A stretch of DNA of 13,903 nt from an uncultured Flavobacteriales bacterium (GTDB lineage: Bacteria > Bacteroidota > Bacteroidia > Flavobacteriales_D > Sanyastnellaceae): assembly GCA_937897625.1 (NCBI GenBank), contig CALCNZ010000225.1:1-13903 (forward strand). Reading direction: 5' to 3'. The translations under genes and the position numbers were made by a program. This document shows positions 7,306 to 13,903 of the stretch, in pieces; within the stretch, counting starts at the first letter, position 1, and each line of letters begins with the position of its first letter. The notes below the pieces were generated by a model that ran no database searches, had not been told where the DNA came from, and saw only the letters and a list, made by a program, of their open reading frames with translations.

Positions 7306-7321
7306 AATTAACGCATTAATT
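7306..7321. repeat. Inverted repeat in the divergent kinase/patatin region
   Basis: AATTAA (7306-7311) and TTAATT (7316-7321) are perfect 6-bp arms around the 4-base centre CGCA. It lies 35 bases before the patatin start, a sensible operator position. The AT-rich arms could arise by chance. A weaker pair, AAACA (7288-7292) and TGTTT (7298-7302), lies just to its left. Confidence 0.3.
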
Positions 7322-7344
7322 GCCGCTCATTGGAAAAGTAGGTG

Positions 7345-7352
7345 CAATTTTG
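7345..7352 (+). promoter_or_regulatory. Candidate patatin-gene promoter, near-consensus -7 box CAATTTTG
   Basis: CAATTTTG differs from TAnnTTTG only at its first base and ends 4 bases (CACT) before the ATG at 7357. A TTG at 7320-7322, 22 bases upstream, could serve as a weak -33 element. The box lies inside a perfect inverted repeat, GTGCAA (7342-7347) / TTGCAC (7350-7355) with a 2-base centre, so a repressor bound there would cover the promoter. The operator idea is inference. Confidence 0.4.
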
Positions 7353-7356
7353 CACT

Positions 7357-9630
7357 ATGAGAATTCTGCGCACAGCGATCGTGCTTTTGGTTGTTTTTAT
7401 GCAAGTGCATAGGGCCAATGCGCAGCGTGTAGGAGTGGTATTAAGTGGAGGTGGCGCAACGGCTATGGCGCATATTGGATTTCTCAGAGCCTTGGAAGAA
7501 AACAATGTTCCCATTGATTACATCTGTGGAACGAGCATGGGAGCGGTGATTGCATCTTTTTATGCCGCTGGTTACTCTATGAAGCAATTGGATTCGCTAT
7601 GCCGAACGCCCGAATTTACGATGCTTTCCGAAGGCGAAGAATTGCCTATTGATCTTCAATTTTATTATCTGAAATCGGAACCAACGGCCGCAATGGTTAG
7701 CTTGAAATATTCGGGTGGAGATAATATTTCGAATACGCTTCCCACCAATTTAATTAATCCAGCCCTCATGGATTGGGTTCACATGAAGTTGCTTAGCGGA
7801 GCGAGCGAAGCTGCACGTCAGAATTTCGATAGTTTGTTCGTTCCTTTTCGTTGTGTAGCGGCCGACGTGAAAAACAAGCGTGAAGTGATATTCAAATCTG
7901 GATCGTTGAATGAAGCTATTCGCGCATCTTGTACCTATCCATTTTATATTCCTCCAAGACGCGTAGACGGAAGTTTATTGTACGACGGAGGTATTTACAA
8001 CAACTTTCCGATGGACGTAATGTATCGCGATTTTCAGCCTGATGTTATTTTGGGGTGCAATGTTTCGAGTGCCCCTGCCGATCCAAAAGAGAACAACTTA
8101 ATGTCGCAGTTAGAGGCGATGATTGTTTCTCAGAAAGAGGTTTTTCTTCCTTGTGAAGAAATCTTCATTGTGCAACCGAACAGCAACAACACAACCACTT
8201 TCGAATTCTCGAATTCAATGTCGGCTATCGATTCGGGGTATGTGGCGACCATGCGGTCGCTTCCTGCAATAAAGAAAATTGTAGAAAGAGAAATTTCATT
8301 TCAAGAATTAGCGAGTAAGCGGAATAAATTCCGTTCGAAGTGTGCGCCGTTGGTTGTAAACGAAGTTCGTTTGGAAGGACTTCCGAAGGGCCAAACGCAA
8401 TATGTTCGCGAACTTTTAGGCCGAAAGGAAAGCGCAATATCATTGATCGAATTGCAGCGCGCTTACTTCAGAGTGTTGGCAGACGGAAGCATAAAGACGA
8501 TGTATCCGAAGATGTATTTCAAACCTGCAGAGGGTAAGTATCTTTTGGATCTTCATGTTCAGCGAGAAAAAGATTTGATTGTTTCTTTCGGTGGGAATTT
8601 TAGTTCGCGTTCCATTAACACGGGATTTGTTGGATTGCGGTATAACTTATTTGGAAGAGTCAACACGGTTCTAGAAGCCAATAGTTATTTTGGAAGGTAT
8701 TACGGATCTGTTCAAGCTAAGGCACGTTCTAAAATAATGTTATTCAATATACCGGTGGCTTTTGAAGTTTCTTTCACTCAGAATCGTTGGGATTATTACA
8801 AGAGCCTAACTACTTTTTTTGAAGATGTGAAGCCTTCGTATGTTTTGTTGAACGAGCAATTTGGAGAGGCCTCGTGGATATTGCCCGCAGGAAGAAAGGC
8901 GAAATTCAAGATTGATGCGATTTATTCGCACCAATACGATAGCTATTATCAAACAAAGAATTTTTTAAGTATCGATACGGCGGATTTAACCGAGTTCAAT
9001 GCGAAAATGGTTCGTTTCAGTTATCTGAGAAGTACGTCTAATCGCATTCAATACGCCTCTTCGGGATCGAAAATAAAAGTGGAAGGAAAGGGTGTAACGG
9101 GAAATGAATATACCATTCCGGGAAGCACGAGTAGTAATAGAGATACGCTCGCAAACCAGCATTCATGGATGCAAATGCGTTTGTATTACGAGAACTACAT
9201 CATTGATCAGCCGCGCTTTTCATTTGGAATTAAGGGAGAATTGCTTTGGTCTACTCAAAACAATTTTCAGAATGCAACCGCCACTTCGATCATGAGTCCA
9301 ACTCCGAATTTCTTTCCCGAATTCAAAACATTTTATTTGCCGGTATACAGAGGCACATCGTTTTTTACATTGGGTGTTTCCCCGGTATTGCACATTACTA
9401 AAAATGTCGACTTGCGTGCCGATGTATACGGATACCAGCCTTTTCATGCAACGGCTGTTCCTTCAAGGGATATGTACAGAACCTATACTGTTGGCAGCGG
9501 AACGTTGGTTTATCATTCTCCCATTGGCCCTGTTAGCCTCTCGGCTAATTATTACGAGCAAAAGGAAAAACCTTGGAGTATACTTTTCAACCTCGGGTTT
9601 ATCATATCGAACCCCTCTCCAAGGGATTAA
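7357..9630 (+). CDS. Patatin-like phospholipase fused to outer-membrane beta-barrel (type Vd-like)
   Basis: A 757-residue outer-membrane protein. Residues 1-23 form a signal peptide ending ANAQ. The patatin domain (about 24-315) has the glycine-rich oxyanion loop SGGGATAMAH (30-39), nucleophile Ser60 in GTSMG and Asp210 in YDGGIYNNFP, together the Ser-Asp lipase dyad. About 330-405 resembles a POTRA domain (VVNEVRLEGLPKG ... LLDLHVQREKD). The rest, to residue 757, is rich in alternating aromatic/polar strands typical of a BamA/TamA-family barrel (VSFGGNFSSRS, GFVGLRYNLFG, VSLSANYYEQKEK). This order matches PlpD/FplA-type Vd autotransporters and the patatin-BamA proteins of Bacteroidota, so phospholipase activity at the cell surface or periplasm is likely but unproven. 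The ATG at 7357 starts the signal peptide; an in-frame GTG at 7342 overlaps the promoter box and was rejected. The gene ends 17 bases before the next -7 box, with no clear terminator. Confidence 0.92.
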   Translation: MRILRTAIVLLVVFMQVHRANAQRVGVVLSGGGATAMAHIGFLRALEENNVPIDYICGTSMGAVIASFYAAGYSMKQLDSLCRTPEFTMLSEGEELPIDLQFYYLKSEPTAAMVSLKYSGGDNISNTLPTNLINPALMDWVHMKLLSGASEAARQNFDSLFVPFRCVAADVKNKREVIFKSGSLNEAIRASCTYPFYIPPRRVDGSLLYDGGIYNNFPMDVMYRDFQPDVILGCNVSSAPADPKENNLMSQLEAMIVSQKEVFLPCEEIFIVQPNSNNTTTFEFSNSMSAIDSGYVATMRSLPAIKKIVEREISFQELASKRNKFRSKCAPLVVNEVRLEGLPKGQTQYVRELLGRKESAISLIELQRAYFRVLADGSIKTMYPKMYFKPAEGKYLLDLHVQREKDLIVSFGGNFSSRSINTGFVGLRYNLFGRVNTVLEANSYFGRYYGSVQAKARSKIMLFNIPVAFEVSFTQNRWDYYKSLTTFFEDVKPSYVLLNEQFGEASWILPAGRKAKFKIDAIYSHQYDSYYQTKNFLSIDTADLTEFNAKMVRFSYLRSTSNRIQYASSGSKIKVEGKGVTGNEYTIPGSTSSNRDTLANQHSWMQMRLYYENYIIDQPRFSFGIKGELLWSTQNNFQNATATSIMSPTPNFFPEFKTFYLPVYRGTSFFTLGVSPVLHITKNVDLRADVYGYQPFHATAVPSRDMYRTYTVGSGTLVYHSPIGPVSLSANYYEQKEKPWSILFNLGFIISNPSPRD

Positions 9631-9646
9631 TTTCGTTGGTTCTCCG

Positions 9647-9654
9647 TACTTTTG
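9647..9654 (+). promoter_or_regulatory. Candidate promoter of the polysaccharide operon, -7 box TACTTTTG
   Basis: TACTTTTG matches TAnnTTTG exactly and ends 16 bases before the ATG at 9671, within the 40-base gap after the patatin gene. The leader would be about 10-12 bases. No convincing -33 TTTG is present. It would drive the co-directional genes from the oxidoreductase to the acyltransferase. Confidence 0.55.
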
Positions 9655-9670
9655 CATCTGATTAAGTCTT

Positions 9671-10687
9671 ATGAGTAAAATTAAATTTGCGGTAATTGGT
9701 GCTGGACACATTGGTAAGCGTCATGCTGAAATGGTTCAGCGTAATGATCAAACTGAATTGTCTGCCATGTGCGATGTTCGCTCGCGCGAGGAATGCGGTG
9801 TTGCAGAGGACGTTCATTTTTATCATTCTCCGGAAGAAATGTTGGCCAATGAAGAGATAGATGTGGTATGCATTTGCACGCCGAACGGACTTCATGCTCA
9901 ACACGCTTTGTTAGCTCTGAAAGCGGGGAAGCACGTAGTGGTAGAAAAGCCTATGGCCTTGAATAAAGCAGATGGCGAGAAAGTTATTTTCGAAGCGTTG
10001 CGTGCGAACAAGCAGGTTTTTTGTGTGATGCAAAACAGATACAGTCCGCCTAGCGTTTGGATGAAGGAACTCATTCAATCAGGTGTACTCGGAAAAATTT
10101 ATATGGTGAATATTGACCTTTTCTGGAATCGCGATGATCGCTATTACAAAAAGGGCGGTTGGAAAGGAACCAAGGAATTAGATGGCGGGACTTTGTTTAC
10201 ACAGTTCTCTCACTTCATAGATATTATGTATTGGCTTTTCGGCGACATAGATAATATTCAAACCAGGCTTCACGATTTCAATCATTCACACTCAACCGAA
10301 TTTGAAGATTCGGGAATGGTTATGTTTGATTTTGTTGAAGGAGGAATGGGATCTATTAATTTTTCAACGGCAGTAAGCGAGGTGAATTACGAGAGTAGTT
10401 TGACGGTAGTAGCTGAAAAAGGAACGGTGAAAATTGGCGGACAATACATGAATGAAGTGGCGTATTGCCAGATTGAAAATTACACCATGCCCATTTTGGC
10501 GGAAGGCAATCCGGCAAACGATTACGGGACCTACAAAGGAAGCGCTGCTAACCATGTGTATATAATTCAAAATGTGGTGGAAGCCATAAGCGGTGTTTCG
10601 AATATTACAACCAATGCGTTGGAAGGATTGAAGGTGGTTGAAATAATTGAGCGCATATACTCGGCCGCTAAGACGACCAACCGATAA
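9671..10687 (+). CDS. Gfo/Idh/MocA oxidoreductase, WlbA/WbpB-like nucleotide-sugar dehydrogenase
   Basis: An NAD(P)-dependent sugar oxidoreductase of 338 residues. The N-terminal Rossmann fold begins FAVIGAGHIGKRH (GxGxxG at 10-15). The family EKP motif follows, with catalytic Lys93 in VVEKPMAL. The C-terminal domain has NRYSPPSVWMKELIQSGVLG, FWNRDDRYYKKGGWKGT, and DGGTLFTQFSHFID with likely catalytic His181. These segments closely resemble WlbA/WbpB, which oxidises the C3 hydroxyl of UDP-N-acetylglucosaminuronate on the way to 2,3-diamino-2,3-dideoxyuronic acids in O-antigens. That substrate is inferred from motif resemblance; other UDP-sugar substrates remain possible. It is first in a co-directional cluster, 5 bases before the flippase gene, which supports a role in surface-polysaccharide precursor synthesis. 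The start is the first ATG after the -7 box and gives the expected Rossmann N-terminus. Confidence 0.92.
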   Translation: MSKIKFAVIGAGHIGKRHAEMVQRNDQTELSAMCDVRSREECGVAEDVHFYHSPEEMLANEEIDVVCICTPNGLHAQHALLALKAGKHVVVEKPMALNKADGEKVIFEALRANKQVFCVMQNRYSPPSVWMKELIQSGVLGKIYMVNIDLFWNRDDRYYKKGGWKGTKELDGGTLFTQFSHFIDIMYWLFGDIDNIQTRLHDFNHSHSTEFEDSGMVMFDFVEGGMGSINFSTAVSEVNYESSLTVVAEKGTVKIGGQYMNEVAYCQIENYTMPILAEGNPANDYGTYKGSAANHVYIIQNVVEAISGVSNITTNALEGLKVVEIIERIYSAAKTTNR

Positions 10688-10692
10688 AATTC

Positions 10693-11997
10693 ATGATTAA
10701 GAAAGGATCTGAGTCTTTTACTAGGTTCATGCGCGCTGAATACATTCGCAATGTGTTCACGCTTATGGCTGGAACGGTAATCGGACAGGCTCTAGTATTC
10801 ATCTTAGCGCCTTTTATTACGCGTTTATTTACTCCGGAAGATTTTACTCTTCTAGAACAGTACACCATGATTATTACGGTTCTTTCGGTAGTTGTAACCG
10901 GCAAGTACGAGTTCGCAATTATGCATCCGAAAGAGCAAAACGATGCGAGACACATTGTGGGTCTTGCCTTAAAGGTTGCGTTCTATTCTTGCGTTGTGCT
11001 TTCAATTTTTATTTTGTTTTTCGCACGCGATATATCCTATTGGTTAACGAATGAACCGATTGCTATTTATTTGTGGACGATTCCAATTGTATTGTTTTTT
11101 ACGGCGGTGTTTAACGTTTTCAATTATTGGTTTTCTCGATTGAAGCAATACCGTGTAGCGGCGAATTCTAAAGTTCTCTCAGCGGTGTCATCTGAGCCCA
11201 TAAAGATTGCAACAGGATTCGGAGGGTGGAATGCATCTGGATTGATTTTTTCGACGGTAATAGGAAGCATTGCGGCTGGGGTTTATGCCATTTGGAAATT
11301 CTTGAAATCGGAACCCGAAGGTTTGAAAAACTTGTCGAATGAGCGCATGAAGGCTTTAGCCATTCTGCATAAAGATTATCCCATGTTTAGTATTTGGGGA
11401 AGCATTTTGAACCGCTTGGCGCAATGGGCTCACGTGGGAATTTTCACGCTTTATTACGGATTGGTAGCGGTTGGATTCATGGCGTTGTGCAGAAGAATAT
11501 TTATGGCACCGTTGAATGTAGTTAGCAATTCCTATTCGCAAGTTTTCTTTCAACGTATTTCTGAAATTGAAGATCCAAAGGAATTACGAGCACTTTATTA
11601 CAAGGTGCTGGTGCGCTTTTTAGTTGCCGCCGCCGCAATGATCTTCATTGTTCAAATGCTGCCAGGGAACACGATGGGATTTATTTTTGGAGAGGCCTGG
11701 GGGAATTCATTCATGTATTTGAAGTATTTGATCTATTGGTTCGCTCTGAATTTTGTTACTTCTTCTTTGGCCTTCATTACTTACCGAATTAACATGCAGC
11801 GTGTGGGGTTATTCCTAGATGCGCTTCACTTTATTTTAGCCATTGTTGCCGTGTATTTGGCGCACAGCTGGGGAATGAATGAACTGGAAGCAACCAAGGT
11901 TCTGGTTATTTCGAAGTTTATTTATTTTTCATTTAATATTTTAGTGGTGCTGTTTTACATGGAGCGCTACGTAAGAAAGAATCACAAAGCAACATGA
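10693..11997 (+). CDS. Wzx-type oligosaccharide flippase (MOP superfamily)
   Basis: A polytopic inner-membrane protein of 434 residues, typical Wzx length. It opens with an amphipathic stretch and VFTLMAGTVIGQALVFILAP (21-40), then ITRLFTPEDF, a common early motif of Wzx/polysaccharide-biosynthesis proteins. Further hydrophobic segments lie at about 57-70, 90-111, 124-146, 183-203, 250-266, 305-323, 343-363, 372-390 and 401-422, giving roughly 10-12 helices. The predicted job is to flip an undecaprenyl-linked oligosaccharide across the inner membrane for later polymerisation or ligation. Substrate cannot be read from the sequence. It follows the oxidoreductase by 5 bases, and its TGA overlaps the next gene's ATG (ATGA at 11994-11997), so the genes are probably translationally coupled. 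Confidence 0.9.
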   Translation: MIKKGSESFTRFMRAEYIRNVFTLMAGTVIGQALVFILAPFITRLFTPEDFTLLEQYTMIITVLSVVVTGKYEFAIMHPKEQNDARHIVGLALKVAFYSCVVLSIFILFFARDISYWLTNEPIAIYLWTIPIVLFFTAVFNVFNYWFSRLKQYRVAANSKVLSAVSSEPIKIATGFGGWNASGLIFSTVIGSIAAGVYAIWKFLKSEPEGLKNLSNERMKALAILHKDYPMFSIWGSILNRLAQWAHVGIFTLYYGLVAVGFMALCRRIFMAPLNVVSNSYSQVFFQRISEIEDPKELRALYYKVLVRFLVAAAAMIFIVQMLPGNTMGFIFGEAWGNSFMYLKYLIYWFALNFVTSSLAFITYRINMQRVGLFLDALHFILAIVAVYLAHSWGMNELEATKVLVISKFIYFSFNILVVLFYMERYVRKNHKAT

Positions 11998-13133
11998 AAG
12001 TAATATCGCTGCTGGTTACGAATTTTAAAAACGACAATCGTGTTCATCGCATGGCGAAAAGCCTTTCACATCATGGTTTTTCCACAACAGTTGTTGCTTG
12101 GAAAAAAGGAGGTGTGGTTGAAAGAGAGAATTACAAAGGAGTAGAAGTAGAGCGTGTAGTTGTTTCTTCAGATAGATGGAGAAGAGCGAATTTAATTGTG
12201 GGAGCAATTCAATATTTTGAATTCGCTTTGCGTGTCGTAGCTAGATATCGAAAAGTTGACTTGTGGCATTGCAACGATTACGAAGCTTTTGTTATTGGCG
12301 TGATGGCTAAAATGACTCGCCCAAAATTGAAATTGGTTTACGACTGTCATGAATTAGAATCGCACCGCGACGGAAAAGGGCCCTTCTTGCGTTTCCTCAT
12401 TCGAACCATAGAAAAATTATTTATTCCTTGGACTGAATTGTTGATTACGATTAGTCCTTCCATCAAAGAATTTTACTTGAGAACATACAAACTTTCGTTT
12501 GTAGCTCTGGTGCGAAATGTTCCTTATGAAATGCATGTCGTGCATTCGAATACGCTTCGAGAAAAATTAGGCTTGTCTGAAAATCAAAAGATATTTCTTT
12601 ATCAGGGAATGTTAGACAAGGGCAGGGGAGTTGAAATGTTATTGAATGCTTTTGACGCTCGCAAAGATTCTGACGCTGTAATTGTATTCATGGGTTTTGG
12701 TGCGTTTAAAGAAATGGTTGAATCCTATGCTTCTCGCAAGGACAATATATTTTTCGTTCCGGCTGTGTCATATGAAGAGATTCCTTTGTACACGGGGAGT
12801 GCAGACGTTGGGGTGAATTCAACCCAGCCCGTTTGCTTGAACAATTTGTATTGCCTTCCAAATAAATTATTCGAGTACATTCATTCCGAAATACCTGTGC
12901 TTTCAATTCCGTTGGTCGATTGCGCGGCATTGATCAAAGAATATGGTGTTGGAAGAATTATTCGCAGTTGGGATGTTAATTCGATTAACGAAGAAGTAGA
13001 CGCTATGATGAAGGAAGACCTGAGTTCATACCGTGAGAATTTATTAGCTGCGAAGCAAGCCTTAAATTGGGAAGTTGAAGAAGATGTTCTTATTTCAGCT
13101 TATAGATCTATACCAAATGCAAGTAGTCATTGA
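11994..13133 (+). CDS. Glycosyltransferase family 4 (GT-B fold)
   Basis: A 379-residue glycosyltransferase with two Rossmann-like halves. The N-terminal acceptor half begins VISLLVTNFKNDNRVHRMAK and includes WHCNDYEAF (91-99) and YDCHELESHR (116-125), the latter typical of GT4 enzymes in polysaccharide clusters. The linker ITISPSIKEFY (151-161) precedes the donor-binding half, with FLYQGMLDKGRGVE (201-214) and the nucleotide-sugar EX7E-like region LPNKLFEYIHSEIPVL (288-303), Glu294 being the likely ribose contact. It should transfer a sugar from an NDP or UDP donor to a lipid-linked oligosaccharide on the cytoplasmic side; donor and acceptor are unknown. The ATG overlaps the flippase stop by 4 bases. 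The last 17 bases overlap the start of the acyltransferase gene in another frame. Confidence 0.93.
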   Translation: MKVISLLVTNFKNDNRVHRMAKSLSHHGFSTTVVAWKKGGVVERENYKGVEVERVVVSSDRWRRANLIVGAIQYFEFALRVVARYRKVDLWHCNDYEAFVIGVMAKMTRPKLKLVYDCHELESHRDGKGPFLRFLIRTIEKLFIPWTELLITISPSIKEFYLRTYKLSFVALVRNVPYEMHVVHSNTLREKLGLSENQKIFLYQGMLDKGRGVEMLLNAFDARKDSDAVIVFMGFGAFKEMVESYASRKDNIFFVPAVSYEEIPLYTGSADVGVNSTQPVCLNNLYCLPNKLFEYIHSEIPVLSIPLVDCAALIKEYGVGRIIRSWDVNSINEEVDAMMKEDLSSYRENLLAAKQALNWEVEEDVLISAYRSIPNASSH

Positions 13134-13903
13134 GCCCTCATCGGACGCTTTATCGCAATGGGAGAAAAAAGGTTTTCCTGTATTCTTGCGCCATGCATAC
13201 GGCTCTGAATTGTTCGTGCTAAAATTCATGGTAGATGCTGAAGTGGTAGCTGTGATGTGGGTTTGGGAGTCTGGAAAAAAGTTGTTGAACAGTCTTATTA
13301 CGCCTCCTTTTTCTCCGAGTTGTTGGTTAACTTTTTTGCAAGACTACGACAAGCCAGCCACGCGTCGGGCGAAGGAAAAGGAAGTCTTGAAGGCATTACT
13401 TTCTTTCGTGCAACAGGGACGGTGGGGTTATTGGAAATTTGATTTCCCTGTCGAATACACCGACTTTCAGGAAGCTATTTGGAAAGGTACTCTTCCAAAA
13501 ACAAAATATACCTATCGGATATTAGATCTGAAAAGTTGGGAAGAGAAGATTGATTCGAAACTTCGAAACAAATTGAAACGATTCTCAGATTTTTCATTTG
13601 AAGTTCGTCCGTTCAATGAAAGTGAATTGCGTTCCTTCATGCTGTCGAGCGCTGCGAAAGGCGTGGCTCATGAGCAGTTGTTATCGAAGTTCAATGCATT
13701 GAATTTATCTTCTGCTTTTACAGTTATTGCTGAAGGAGGCGCGTATCAAGCCTTCTGTGTCATGGTAGACAGCGTTTGCTACTATTTAGTTTCAAGCAAC
13801 GCGAAGAACGACAATGCACTATCGGCTTGTGGAGTTAAATTCTGCATTGAGGAAAGTATTCGTCGCAATTGCCTTGCCTTCGATTTTGAAGGATCTATGA
13901 TTC
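13117..13903 (+). CDS. FemAB/GNAT-like acyltransferase, N-terminal 262 residues (cut by window end)
   Basis: The frame from the ATG at 13117-13119 is open for 262 codons to the right edge. The product begins MQVVIEPSSDALSQWEKKGF. The N-terminal half contains WKFDFPVEYTDFQEAIW and then YTYRILDL, SKLRNKLKRF, the arrangement seen in FemAB-type/Acetyltransf_6 GNAT proteins, where a basic helix (LRNKLKR) follows the substrate-entry strands. The C-terminal half resumes a GNAT fold: FTVIAEGGAYQAFCVMV, YYLVSSN, then FCIEESIRRNCLAFDFEGSM, a characteristic segment of this family in polysaccharide loci. The likely role is acylation, often N-acetylation or aminoacylation, of an amino sugar in the surface polysaccharide, in the cytoplasm. 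Function is inferred from remote motif resemblance plus context. Its start lies inside the glycosyltransferase gene (17-base overlap), implying coupled translation. The C-terminus and any last domain are not seen. Confidence 0.8.
   Translation, partial: MQVVIEPSSDALSQWEKKGFPVFLRHAYGSELFVLKFMVDAEVVAVMWVWESGKKLLNSLITPPFSPSCWLTFLQDYDKPATRRAKEKEVLKALLSFVQQGRWGYWKFDFPVEYTDFQEAIWKGTLPKTKYTYRILDLKSWEEKIDSKLRNKLKRFSDFSFEVRPFNESELRSFMLSSAAKGVAHEQLLSKFNALNLSSAFTVIAEGGAYQAFCVMVDSVCYYLVSSNAKNDNALSACGVKFCIEESIRRNCLAFDFEGSMI

Noticed and set aside
7342..7356. GTG start for the patatin protein
   Set aside because: It would place MQFCT before a normal signal peptide and lies within the -7 box; the ATG at 7357 begins the signal peptide directly.
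9593..9627. Possible terminator at the end of the patatin gene (GGGTT ... AACCC and CCC ... GGG pairs)
   Set aside because: Stems are at most 5 bp, lie within the coding end and have no following T-run.
1..13903. Defence system, CRISPR array, integrated element or tRNA gene
   Set aside because: No direct-repeat array, transposase, integrase, nuclease cluster or cloverleaf sequence was seen on either strand; the gene content is housekeeping plus cell-envelope functions.

Overview
The window looks like chromosomal DNA from a Bacteroidota bacterium, most likely order Flavobacteriales (Crocinitomicaceae/Cryomorphaceae-like). Three things suggest this. A secreted protein combines a choice-of-anchor L domain with a gliding-motility/type IX secretion (T9SS) C-terminal domain. 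Several start codons are preceded by the Bacteroidota sigma-factor -7 box TAnnTTTG. No Shine-Dalgarno sequence stands out before the genes. The rank below phylum is inference. Eleven protein genes fill almost all of the window. No gap exceeds about 110 bases, and I saw no tRNA, rRNA, CRISPR array, insertion sequence or phage gene.

Left part (1-2739): the 3' end of a secreted Asp-box (BNR/sialidase-like) beta-propeller gene runs rightward and meets asnS (asparaginyl-tRNA synthetase) tail to tail. Upstream of asnS, on the same strand, is a MacB/LolD-type ABC ATPase with no permease beside it.

Middle part (2740-7250): a divergent promoter region leads rightward into the choice-of-anchor L T9SS cargo gene. 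That gene ends at a strong intrinsic terminator lying inside the 3' end of gpmI (cofactor-independent phosphoglycerate mutase). gpmI runs leftward and is translationally coupled (ATGA overlap) to an upstream sensor histidine kinase that has no response regulator beside it.

Right part (7251-13903): a 106-base divergent region with several inverted repeats separates the kinase from a patatin-POTRA-beta-barrel outer-membrane protein (type Vd-like). A new promoter then starts a tightly packed surface-polysaccharide operon: a WlbA/WbpB-like nucleotide-sugar oxidase, a Wzx-type flippase, a family 4 glycosyltransferase, and a FemAB/GNAT-like acyltransferase cut by the window end. Gene junctions are a 5-base gap, a 4-base overlap and a 17-base overlap. 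The oxidase would make the sugar donor, the glycosyltransferase would build the lipid-linked unit, the acyltransferase would decorate it and the flippase would export it. The polymerase and export genes presumably lie to the right.

I did not find a clearly new multi-gene system. The most distinctive signal is regulatory: three genes (ABC ATPase, histidine kinase, patatin) have a -7 box ending exactly 4 bases before the ATG, which predicts leaderless or nearly leaderless mRNAs.
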